Shown here in pieces: positions 42,125 to 49,936 of a DNA stretch of 64,000 nucleotides. The DNA lies in contig NZ_PKUS01000002.1 of the NCBI RefSeq assembly GCF_002866825.1, forward strand, positions 1 to 64,000, in the 5' to 3' direction. A program made the translations under genes and the position numbers. This stretch comes from Pseudohalioglobus lutimaris. GTDB lineage: Bacteria > Pseudomonadota > Gammaproteobacteria > Pseudomonadales > Halieaceae. Position 1 is the stretch's first letter. Each line of letters starts with the position of its first letter. The notes beneath the pieces were generated by a model. That model searched no databases. It was not told where the DNA came from and saw only the letters and a program-made list of their open reading frames with translations.

Positions 42125-43243
42125 CTAGTCTGTCAGCGCGGGAAAGTCGATATAGCCTTTGTCACCGCCATCACCATAATAGTCAATCGGGTCGGCGGGG
42201 GCATTCAGGTCGGCGCCGGCGCGCATACGCTGTGCCAGATCCGGGGTGGATATGTAGTCCCGGCCAAAACCGACTGCGCTGGCGTAGCCGTTCGCTATCG
42301 CGGCGTCGGCAGTGTCGCCACGATAGCAGCCGTTGGCGATATAGTTACCCTTGAACGCCTCTCGTATAAGGCGCACGCCGGCCTCGTTATCGACGGCATG
42401 GTCATCGCCACTCACCGCAATCGAAGCGTCGTTGCGCTCTATCATGTCCAGGAACGCGATAGGTCTTTTCCCCAGCTCTGCAGCCAGGTGTGTAAACAGA
42501 GCGACCGGGTCGCTGTCTCGGCAATCCCAGGTGACCAGCATGGGCGAAATGCGGATACCAGTGCGTCCGGAGCCGATCGCGGCAGATACCGCATCGACAA
42601 TCTCCAACACCAGGCGACAGCGGTTGGCCAGTGAGCCACCGTAGTTGTCCGTGCGTTTGTTGGTGCCATCACGCATGAACTGATCCAGCAGATAGCCGCT
42701 ACCCGCGTGAATTTCTACCGCGTCAAAACCTGCACTCATGGCGTTATGCGCCGCCTGTACAAACTGGTCTACGACGCCCGGTATCTCTTCAATATCCAGC
42801 GCCCTGGGCGGCGTCGTCGGCTCAAAACCATTTTCGGTAAAGGTCAGCACCTCCCCCGCCACCGCTGAGGCTGAAACCGGAACGGCATTGTCCTGCTGCA
42901 GGCTTGCATGTGAGACGCGCCCCGTATGCCACAGCTGCACGGCGATCCTGCCGCCAAGATCGTGCACCGCGTCGGTCACTTTCCGCCAGCCGGCGATCTG
43001 CTCCTGGCTGTAGATACCGGGCGTGGCAACAGAGCCATTGCCCTGGGCCGATACCGTGGTGGCTTCGGTCACTATCAGACCCGCCCCCGCGCGCTGGGCG
43101 TAGTAGGTCACAGTGGACGCATTGGGCGTTCGGTCTGGCACCCGGGCCCGGGTCATGGGCGCCATGATCACCCGGTTGGCAAGAGTGATATCGCCCAGTT
43201 TGAGAGGCGAAAAAAGATTGTCCAGGTCTGGCACATGGCTCAT
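42125..43243 (-). CDS. Old Yellow Enzyme family alkene reductase
   Basis: A 372-residue FMN-dependent TIM-barrel enzyme (NemA-like). It matches the family in VIMAPMTRAR, VQLWHTGRVSH and GFDAVEIHAGSGYLLDQFM followed by NKRTDNYGGS. The substrate-binding pair, usually His-x-x-His or His-x-x-Asn before Gly-Tyr, reads His179-Ala-Gly-Ser182, while the proton-donating Tyr184 is kept. Such enzymes reduce activated C=C bonds using NADPH. The Ser at the second site is unusual as far as I can judge, so the substrate range may differ. Flanked by the NTF2-like gene and, 143 bp away, the MBL gene, all on the minus strand. Confidence 0.9.
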   Translation of the reverse strand: MSHVPDLDNLFSPLKLGDITLANRVIMAPMTRARVPDRTPNASTVTYYAQRAGAGLIVTEATTVSAQGNGSVATPGIYSQEQIAGWRKVTDAVHDLGGRIAVQLWHTGRVSHASLQQDNAVPVSASAVAGEVLTFTENGFEPTTPPRALDIEEIPGVVDQFVQAAHNAMSAGFDAVEIHAGSGYLLDQFMRDGTNKRTDNYGGSLANRCRLVLEIVDAVSAAIGSGRTGIRISPMLVTWDCRDSDPVALFTHLAAELGKRPIAFLDMIERNDASIAVSGDDHAVDNEAGVRLIREAFKGNYIANGCYRGDTADAAIANGYASAVGFGRDYISTPDLAQRMRAGADLNAPADPIDYYGDGGDKGYIDFPALTD

Positions 43244-43386
43244 CGAGGGTCCCCATCAGTTTGATTCGGTCGTTATGTTGTTCTACCCCGGCATTGTTAA
43301 ACGAATCCCGGGGGGGATGCCAGTCCCGCTCACTGGCGCGACAATAAGGTATACATAGCTTTACCAACCGCCAGCGCAAACCACAC

Positions 43387-44406
43387 TCAGGGATAAAGGA
43401 TGACTTCACGATACCGAGGCAATGTGCGTATACGCAGGGCGGGATCCTGCTCTAACTTGCTGCTGAGAAAGGGAAGCGTCAGGCCAGCATCCTTTGCCAT
43501 GAAGGCCATCATTCTTGCTGGCCCCAGGAAAGGCCCCTCTATGGGACCGGTCAAACTATCCATATGTACAGGGATAATGCGCTGTGCACCGGTGGCTACC
43601 ACCGTCTCCTGCCAGTAGTCATGGCGATACTGCCCGGTCTGCGACCCCAGTCCGCCCAGGCCAAGAAAGATCGTGTCCGCCGGGAAGCCCAGCAGTGCAT
43701 CCTTTAGGAAGCCGGCGCTGCCGACGACCACAAAGTTGCCGGCAGGGTGGGCCACATGCAGCACATAGGCTTTACCGAGGCGGTAATCGAACGCCGCTAC
43801 CGGCGGCACCAGCGGTTCACTGATCTCGGGTTCACCCAGGGCGCGCTCCCTGATTGCAGGGTCCGGAAACTGAAAATGCCGCGACTCGACAGGCGTAATG
43901 CGAAAGCTGCCAAGCTTAACCGGTTCCCTGTTCTGCAAAACCCGTATCTGATCTTCGGGTAAGCCCCAGCCTCGCCCGATATTGGCCGTAGCAGGCGAGC
44001 CCATCAGCACCGCACCGGTTCTGCGCGCGACCTCCGGTGCGTCCATGGCGTGATCAAAGTGTGAGTGCATGGGAATGACCGCGGCGAGCGCATCCACTTC
44101 GTTGGCCGCAAGACCAAAGGTGATTGCGTCCATGTCCGGGGCGATCTTGCCAAGCGCCAGCTGCAGTGGGCCCGGACGACTGAACCAGCCGTCAATCATC
44201 CACGCTGTCTCGCCGTCGCTAATCAGCAATGTGGTGGTGCCAGTGAAGCGCACAGTCACTTCCGCTTCGGCTGCACCCGTCGCGGGCAAGGGCCGCCATG
44301 CGGGATCTACAGGCAGCGGCGCATAGCTGTTAAGCGACCAGGCCAGCAGTAACAAAAAAGCGACCAGCACAGCGCAGAGCGCGCCTGCCATCCATTTAAT
44401 CAGCAT
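43387..44406 (-). CDS. MBL-fold metallo-hydrolase with N-terminal membrane anchor
   Basis: A 339-residue protein. Residues about 5-27 (AGALCAVLVAFLLLLAWSL) form one membrane helix, so the catalytic part is probably held on the periplasmic face. The metal site is IPMHSHFDHAMDAPE, with later VESRHFQFPD and IPVHMDSL supplying His residues. The fold resembles N-acylphosphatidylethanolamine hydrolase-like or UlaG-like members. The substrate is unknown. The ATG at 44406 has a GAGAGA site upstream. The divergent LysR gene does not follow; instead LysR (44455-45375) is upstream on the same strand. Confidence 0.85.
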   Translation of the reverse strand: MLIKWMAGALCAVLVAFLLLLAWSLNSYAPLPVDPAWRPLPATGAAEAEVTVRFTGTTTLLISDGETAWMIDGWFSRPGPLQLALGKIAPDMDAITFGLAANEVDALAAVIPMHSHFDHAMDAPEVARRTGAVLMGSPATANIGRGWGLPEDQIRVLQNREPVKLGSFRITPVESRHFQFPDPAIRERALGEPEISEPLVPPVAAFDYRLGKAYVLHVAHPAGNFVVVGSAGFLKDALLGFPADTIFLGLGGLGSQTGQYRHDYWQETVVATGAQRIIPVHMDSLTGPIEGPFLGPARMMAFMAKDAGLTLPFLSSKLEQDPALRIRTLPRYREVILYP

Positions 44407-44454
44407 GGTGTCTCTCCATTATTTCGGGACAGGCTGCACGGTACGGCGCGGGCT

Positions 44455-45375
44455 TCACCGCGGCTCCCCGGACAGCGCGATGACTTTCTCACGCAACCAA
44501 CGGTTCGCCTTGTCGCCATCCGCACTCTTGTGCCAAAGCAAATGCCATTCCAATTCCGGCACCGCGAACGGTAGTTCAAACACGCTCAGTCCCGGCTTAT
44601 TCACCCAATGACTGGGGACGGTGAGCGCCAGGTCTGTGCAGCGTACAATTTCCAACACCGCGAGGTAGTGCTGCAGACGCACACGGATGTTGCGCTGCTG
44701 GCCCTGCTTGTTCAATTCCACGTCTACCAGCCCCAACCCCCTGCGTCGACTGGACACATGGATATGGCCCAGCTGCAGGTAATGTTCCAGGCTCAGTTTT
44801 TTGCGGCTATTTAACAGTGGGTGATCCTCGCGCACCACGCAAACATAACGCTCGTAAAACAAAGGCTGGTGGCAGATGTCTGCATTGGCGGCCTGGGGAA
44901 TATCGATAGCGAACGCGAGCTGCCCAGAGGACAGCGCAGTGGAAAGATCACGACGGCGCGTGTAGTAACTTTCCAGGCGCATGCCCGGCGCCTCCTGACC
45001 AAGGGCATCCATCAACCTGGGCAACAGGGCCGATTCAGCCATGTCGTTCATACTCAATCGGAACACACGGTCGCTGGTTGCCGCATTGAACTGGTCGCCC
45101 TCCTGCACGGAGGCATCCAGCAGCTGCAGTGCATGTCGTACCTGGCCGACAATGTTGTTGGCCACAGGAGTGGGCGCCATGCCTTGCGGCGTGCGCACAA
45201 AAAGCTGGTCATTGAAGGTTTTGCGCAACCGCGACAGCGCATTGCTGACCGTGGGCTGAGTCAGGCACAGTACCTCTGCCGCCCGGGTCAGGTTGCGTTC
45301 GGTGTAGATCACATCGAACACAACAAAGAGATTCAGGTCCACTTTATTAAAGCGCATTGCAACCGCACTTATCAT
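44455..45375 (-). CDS. LysR family transcriptional regulator
   Basis: A 306-residue LysR regulator. The winged helix-turn-helix occupies about residues 10-65 (NLTRAAEVLCLTQPTVSNAL). The effector domain follows. A second in-frame ATG at 45357 gives the family's usual beginning MRFNKVDLNLFVVF, so the real start could be six codons later; neither has a strong ribosome site. Upstream, a 16-bp perfect palindrome at 45401-45416 could be its operator. It precedes the MBL, Old Yellow Enzyme and NTF2-like genes on the same strand, which are plausible targets. Confidence 0.9.
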   Translation of the reverse strand: MISAVAMRFNKVDLNLFVVFDVIYTERNLTRAAEVLCLTQPTVSNALSRLRKTFNDQLFVRTPQGMAPTPVANNIVGQVRHALQLLDASVQEGDQFNAATSDRVFRLSMNDMAESALLPRLMDALGQEAPGMRLESYYTRRRDLSTALSSGQLAFAIDIPQAANADICHQPLFYERYVCVVREDHPLLNSRKKLSLEHYLQLGHIHVSSRRRGLGLVDVELNKQGQQRNIRVRLQHYLAVLEIVRCTDLALTVPSHWVNKPGLSVFELPFAVPELEWHLLWHKSADGDKANRWLREKVIALSGEPR

Positions 45376-45400
45376 TGATCAGCTCAATACAATAGCACTA

Positions 45401-45416
45401 TTCAGATAAATCTGAA
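45401..45416. promoter_or_regulatory. 16-bp perfect palindrome upstream of LysR
   Basis: ttcagataaatctgaa consists of 7-bp arms around aa. It lies about 26 bp before the LysR start at 45375, in a good place for an autoregulatory operator. The spacing does not fit the classic T-N11-A pattern exactly. Confidence 0.45.
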
Positions 45417-45512
45417 GAATACTTATAAAGGCGCAACTGGCGCCGAAATCACCCTCCTGCAACTGAAAATACCGCTCGGAAGCGCCATATATCGCCGCAC
45501 TTCTCGACGAAC

Positions 45513-45528
45513 TGTGACCTGGTTCAAA
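45513..45528 (+). promoter_or_regulatory. CRP/Vfr-like site 1
   Basis: tgtgacctggttcaaa fits TGTGA-N6-TCACA with one mismatch in the second half. It is one of two near-identical copies in the intergenic region before the small membrane protein gene; the starts are 32 bp apart, about three helical turns. Confidence 0.45.
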
Positions 45529-45544
45529 GACCTGAAAATGCCTG

Positions 45545-45560
45545 TGTGACCTGGTTCATA
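45545..45560 (+). promoter_or_regulatory. CRP/Vfr-like site 2
   Basis: tgtgacctggttcata repeats the first 14 bases of site 1 exactly and again differs from the CRP consensus by one base in the second half. It lies 113 bp before the ATG at 45673 and 170 bp before the LysR start on the other side. Confidence 0.45.
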
Positions 45561-45672
45561 GAGTTCATCACCGACCCTGTCAGCCACTGGTAACGCATGC
45601 AATTATTAACCTGAAGGCGCGGTGTTTAGCGCCCCGAAGTGTCAAAGGACGCAATTGTTGAGGTATGTCGTA

Positions 45673-46026
45673 ATGAACGTGAAACCCGCACTGTCTTGGG
45701 CAATGCTGGCCCCGCCATTAACCCTGTGCAACGCATCCATGGCGTTTGCACAGAGCGCAGAAGGTGAAGCGAGCCTCTACTATGACCTGGTTTGGCTTGC
45801 CCTGGCCCTTGCTCTGGGCTTTGGTGTTATCTCCCGCCGGGGTTCGCACTCTGAATCGACGTCCGCAGGCACGTCGGAAGTGCCCACTGCCGCCGTCAAG
45901 ACTGAGCCCAGGCCACCTATGCATAAACCGCTGCGGCTGATTGACCTGCCTCCCAAGGAGGTCTCGACAGATACCGTCGACAGCCCCACCTTCGTCATCA
46001 TAGACAACCCAAAGAAAACCGCCTGA
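45673..46026 (+). CDS. Small single-helix membrane protein of unknown function
   Basis: A 117-residue protein with a likely signal peptide (MNVKPALSWAMLAPPLTLCN, cleavage near AFA), one further membrane helix (YYDLVWLALALALGFGVI) and a polar, Ser/Thr/Pro-rich tail. I do not recognise a family. The frame extends to 45622, but the ATG at 45673 has GAGG nine bases upstream and gives the clean leader, so I prefer it. It stands alone in its region, with tandem CRP-like sites upstream and a 12-bp hairpin overlapping the stop. This suggests an independently regulated transcript. It could be a small sensor or scaffold, but nothing in sequence decides. Confidence 0.6.
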   Translation: MNVKPALSWAMLAPPLTLCNASMAFAQSAEGEASLYYDLVWLALALALGFGVISRRGSHSESTSAGTSEVPTAAVKTEPRPPMHKPLRLIDLPPKEVSTDTVDSPTFVIIDNPKKTA

Positions 46027-46053
46027 GAGCTGGCCGCTGCGGCGGCCAGCTCT
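46026..46053 (+). terminator. 12-bp perfect hairpin at the end of the small membrane protein gene
   Basis: agagctggccgc (46026-46037) and gcggccagctct (46042-46053) are exact reverse complements around the loop tgcg. The stem begins at the last base of the stop codon. No T run follows, so it may be a transcript-end stabiliser or weak terminator. Confidence 0.55.
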
Positions 46054-46272
46054 GCCGCAGCCATTCTCCCACCGACAACTCCCTGCGCTGGCAGCCAGCG
46101 CGCCCACTCTGTTACCACGCTAAGGCCATTCACCTTCGCCCTTGAGGGGGCAGGCTCTCAAATTAAATAAACAGGTGCTTTTTCCAGCGAAAGCCGTAGA
46201 GTTCATCAGTGTTATCCCGTCACTCCCGCTCACCGCGGATGACGACTACGGCATAGAAAAGGAGAGCTCGAC

Positions 46273-47973
46273 ATGTTTGACCTGTTGAAAACAACGAGTG
46301 AACAACTCATGGCGAGCGGCCAGATGTTCGAGACAGCCGAGATCGAGTCGAACGGGCACCGGGTCAGAGCCTGGCTGCACGCCCCTGCCAATTTACGGCA
46401 GATGTGGGCCGGCACCGCCGGCCATGCCGACAAGGATTACCTGGTCTACCAGGACGAGCGTTGGACATATGCGCAGGCCCACGACGAGGTCAACCGCATC
46501 GCCAACTGGCTGCGTGAAAATGGGGTTGGGCAGCATGACCGGGTAGCGATCGCCATGCGCAACTACCCGGAGTGGATGCTGGCCTACTGGGCCATTACCT
46601 CCATGGGTGCAGTCGTGGTTGGCGTCAACGCCTGGTGGGTGTCCGCCGAGCTGGCTTATGCCCTGGAAGACTCCGCACCCAGGGCGATAATCTGCGATGA
46701 GGAGCGTTTGCAGCGACTTGGGGAAATACATGGCCAATTCCCGGACATTAAAGTCGCCGCCGTGCGCTGTGCACACGGCGTGCCGGAATGGGCCACGCCG
46801 TGGTCAGAGGTATTGGCAACCAAGCCACTCATGCCTGAGGTTGACATAGACCCGGATGACGACGCGTGTATTTTTTACACCTCCGGCACCACCGGACGCC
46901 CCAAGGGGGCACAGCTCACCCATCGAGGTTGCAGCAACAATGTGCTCAGCATGCTCTTCGTCAACGCTTCACAGGTCAGCCTGATAGCCAAACTGAACGA
47001 CAACCCCGGCATGGACCCCGCCAGCGGCAACGCGCCACCACCCGCACAACTGATGGCCACGCCGCTATTTCACGTCACCGCCAACAACTGCGCAGCCCAG
47101 CCCGTTACGCTTGCGGGAGGCAAACTGGTATTCATGTACAAGTGGGATGCAGAGGAAGCCCTGCGCATCATTGAAGAAGAGAAGATCCGCGCCATCTCCA
47201 GTGTTCCCGCCATGGCCAGGGAGCTGGTTTTGCATCCCTCGTTCGCTGACTACGACACCTCCAGCGTACTCGGCTTTGGCGGCGGAGGCGCCGCCGTGCA
47301 GCCGGACCTGGTCGGCAAAATTAGCGCAATGGGCCGCGTGGCCAACCAGGGTTATGGCATGACTGAGGCCTCAGGCATTATTGCGGCCTCCATGGGCAAC
47401 TTCCTGGTTGAAAGGCCTACCAGCTGTGGCCCTCCCCTCCCCGTCTTTGACACCCGGATCACTGATATCGATGGCAATGCCCTGCCGCCAGGGGAAATTG
47501 GCGAGGTCTGCATACGCGGCGTACAGTTGATCAAAGGCTACCTCAACCGCCCTGAGGCGACTGCCGAAACGATTGTCGATGGCTGGCTGCATACCGGGGA
47601 TATCGGTTACCTCGATGAAGATAACTTTCTCTACCTGGTAGACCGGGCCAAGGATATGGTGCTACGCGGCGGTGAGAACATCTACTGTAGTGAGGTGGAG
47701 AACGTGATCTTTCGCCACCCGGCGGTACAGGAGGCCGCAGTATTCTCCGTAGAGGATGAACGCCTGGGCGAGGAAGTCGGGGCCGCCATTTATCCACAGA
47801 ATGGCAAGACGCTGGACCCAGACGACATTCGGAAATTTGCCCGGGAGCACCTCGCGGGCTTCAAGATACCACGCTATATCTGGGTTCTGAGCGACCCGCT
47901 ACCAAGGAATGCCAGCGGAAAATTTCTTAAAAAGGCGCTTCAAAGCGAGCTGGATATCGCTGACGCCTCTTGA
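46273..47973 (+). CDS. Acyl-CoA synthetase (AMP-forming)
   Basis: A 566-residue class I adenylate-forming enzyme. Motifs in order are YTSGTTGRPKGAQLTHRG (about residue 202), GYGMTEASGI, DGWLHTGDIGYLDEDN, DRAKDMVLRGGENIY, and the C-terminal Lys in NASGKFLKKAL. It activates a carboxylic acid to acyl-CoA, releasing AMP and pyrophosphate. The chain preference cannot be told from motifs. It is the first gene after a 246-bp gap with no other coding signal and is followed by the monooxygenase 331 bp away. Confidence 0.92.
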   Translation: MFDLLKTTSEQLMASGQMFETAEIESNGHRVRAWLHAPANLRQMWAGTAGHADKDYLVYQDERWTYAQAHDEVNRIANWLRENGVGQHDRVAIAMRNYPEWMLAYWAITSMGAVVVGVNAWWVSAELAYALEDSAPRAIICDEERLQRLGEIHGQFPDIKVAAVRCAHGVPEWATPWSEVLATKPLMPEVDIDPDDDACIFYTSGTTGRPKGAQLTHRGCSNNVLSMLFVNASQVSLIAKLNDNPGMDPASGNAPPPAQLMATPLFHVTANNCAAQPVTLAGGKLVFMYKWDAEEALRIIEEEKIRAISSVPAMARELVLHPSFADYDTSSVLGFGGGGAAVQPDLVGKISAMGRVANQGYGMTEASGIIAASMGNFLVERPTSCGPPLPVFDTRITDIDGNALPPGEIGEVCIRGVQLIKGYLNRPEATAETIVDGWLHTGDIGYLDEDNFLYLVDRAKDMVLRGGENIYCSEVENVIFRHPAVQEAAVFSVEDERLGEEVGAAIYPQNGKTLDPDDIRKFAREHLAGFKIPRYIWVLSDPLPRNASGKFLKKALQSELDIADAS

Positions 47974-48304
47974 CCTGTCTTCGTGCTGCACTCGCAGCGC
48001 AGGCGATCGCCGCAGTCAGGGCTGCAGCATACGGCCGAACAGCGATTAACGGGCAGCGGTCCGCAGCATCAGTATTCTTAAGTAAACCGGCTGGCAGCAC
48101 AGAGTGATTTACACTGTGTGCTGTAAATCCGTGGACGTCGGTAGTTGAAGAGGCCACCCTTGCGGCGCGGGCGTTGAAGGCCACAGAAGCGCAAGCGACA
48201 GCTTTGCCGGGCTTAACCGGTGCCGACCTGCACAGGCACGGCACAGTCCGCGTTACGGGGCACTCATTGACAGCGTGACCAATCGCACGAACAGGAACCA
48301 TCGT
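47974..48304. other. Intergenic region before the Baeyer-Villiger monooxygenase
   Basis: I see no credible gene in this gap. A long minus-strand open frame crossing it (47927-49042) is a shadow of the monooxygenase gene. The region contains an imperfect 12-bp dyad (48095-48123) that may be an operator. Confidence 0.6.
48095..48123. promoter_or_regulatory. Imperfect 12-bp inverted repeat upstream of the monooxygenase
   Basis: cagcacagagtg (48095-48106) faces cactgtgtgctg (48112-48123), with one mismatch and a 5-base centre. It lies about 180 bp before the ATG at 48305. An operator is possible; a weak hairpin is the alternative. Confidence 0.35.
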
Positions 48305-49780
48305 ATGGGCAATGACAATTTTCGCGTGGTGGTGATCGGCGCCGGTATGTCCGGCATCCTCGCGGGCATCAAGCTTCAGGAGGCCGGCTACGGCAACATC
48401 AGCATCTATGAAAAGGCAGTCCGTATAGGTGGTACCTGGCGGGAGAACACCTATCCCGGGCTCACCTGCGATGTCCCCTCCCACCACTACACTTACAGTT
48501 TCGAGCGCAATCCCGACTGGACACGCCACCTGCCGCCCGGCGGGGAAATACAGGCCTACTTTGAGGACGTGACCAGCAAATACAAGGTGGACCGGCTTAT
48601 CCGCTTTAATTCCGAAATCGTGGAGGCTAGCTTCCGCGACGGCGCCTGGGATCTCGAACTCAGCGACGGCAGTACAGACCGCGCCAATGTCGTCATCGCC
48701 GCCACGGGCGTTCTGCATCATCCGGGTACTCCAGACATTTCCGGGATGGATTCCTTCGAAGGTGCGCTGTTCCACAGCGCGCGCTGGGATCACAGCGTCG
48801 CACTCGAGGGCAAGCGGGTTGGCGTCATTGGCATGGGCTCTACCGGGGTACAGATTATATCCGCGCTCAGTGAACGCGGCGTGGATGTCAGACACTTCGT
48901 GCGCAACCCGCAGTGGATCATGCCGGTGGAAAACGGTTACTTCACTGAAGAGGAACGCGCGGCATTCCGCGCCGACCCGCAAGCGCTTGACGACGCCATG
49001 GACTTCGCTGGTTATACCGAAGCTGTTGAGGCCTATACCCACGCACTCACCAACCCTGACTCTGAGATGGCGCTAACCATGAGCCAGGCCTGTCGCGACA
49101 ACCTGGAGCAGAACGTGCACGACCCCGCCCTGCGGGAGCAGTTGCTTCCGGATCACCAGCCCTTCTGTAAACGACTGATCTTCTCACCCGACTACTACCA
49201 GGCAATACAGCGCGATAACGCGAGGCTGGTCCGCTCAGACATCGAGCGAATCGAAAACAACGGCATCCGCACCCGCGATGGCAAGCTTCATGAATTGGAT
49301 GTGATTGTACTGGCAACCGGCTTCCGCGCGGACCAGTTCATGCGGCCCATGCGAATCCACGGGCGTGACGGCATGGACCTGGAAACACTCTGGGCCAGGC
49401 GCCCCACGGCCTACCTTGCAGTGACCATGCCCGGTTTCCCGAATTTCTTTATGCTCAACGGGCCCAACGGCCCCGTGGGTAACTTCTCTCTTATCGAAAT
49501 TGCGGAACAACAATGGCGCTACATAGCGCAGTTGCTGGCGAAACTGCGAAGCGGTGAATGCAGTGAGGTCGAGCCGTCCAGAGAAGCGCTGGAAGAGTTT
49601 GATAGGGAGCGTATCGAGGCCGCGAAGAAAACCATCTGGTATACCGGCGGTTGCCAGAGCTGGTACCTGGATGCGGAAGGTATTCCTGCCAGCTGGCCCT
49701 GGTCCTTCTCGCGCTTTGTCGACGCCATGAGCGAACCTCACTGGGAGCACTTCCGGCTCAGAAAAGGTGAAAGCGGCTAA
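48305..49780 (+). CDS. Baeyer-Villiger-type flavin monooxygenase
   Basis: A 491-residue flavoprotein. The FAD motif is VVVIGAGMSG (residues 8-17), the NADPH motif is VIGMGSTGVQ (about 174-183), and between them FEGALFHSARWD (151-162) exactly fits the type I Baeyer-Villiger fingerprint FxGxxxHxxxW(P/D). It inserts oxygen next to a ketone to give an ester or lactone, using NADPH. The substrate is unknown; cyclic or long-chain ketones are likely from context. The frame extends to a GTG at 48275, but the ATG at 48305 lies behind AGGAACC and starts the Rossmann fold properly. The neighbours (acyl-CoA synthetase, acylase) suit processing of the product. Confidence 0.92.
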   Translation: MGNDNFRVVVIGAGMSGILAGIKLQEAGYGNISIYEKAVRIGGTWRENTYPGLTCDVPSHHYTYSFERNPDWTRHLPPGGEIQAYFEDVTSKYKVDRLIRFNSEIVEASFRDGAWDLELSDGSTDRANVVIAATGVLHHPGTPDISGMDSFEGALFHSARWDHSVALEGKRVGVIGMGSTGVQIISALSERGVDVRHFVRNPQWIMPVENGYFTEEERAAFRADPQALDDAMDFAGYTEAVEAYTHALTNPDSEMALTMSQACRDNLEQNVHDPALREQLLPDHQPFCKRLIFSPDYYQAIQRDNARLVRSDIERIENNGIRTRDGKLHELDVIVLATGFRADQFMRPMRIHGRDGMDLETLWARRPTAYLAVTMPGFPNFFMLNGPNGPVGNFSLIEIAEQQWRYIAQLLAKLRSGECSEVEPSREALEEFDRERIEAAKKTIWYTGGCQSWYLDAEGIPASWPWSFSRFVDAMSEPHWEHFRLRKGESG

Positions 49781-49936
49781 CAGGCCAACGCAACCGGTCA
49801 CAGTTTGCGCAGCCATACCGCGCACGGGGCGTCAGGCACCGGTGCTGGACAACCGGCACACCTGCAGTAGTGTTCACACTGAGCGCGGGCAGAACCCGCG
49901 CCCACCCACACTATCCAATAACAAGAGAACAAATCT

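Noticed and set aside
45401-45416. Classical LysR T-N11-A box
   Set aside because: The palindrome is perfect, but the T to A spacing does not fit T-N11-A, so I call it only a candidate operator.
47927-49042. Minus-strand open frame of 371 codons
   Set aside because: Covers the start of the monooxygenase with no ribosome site or domain.
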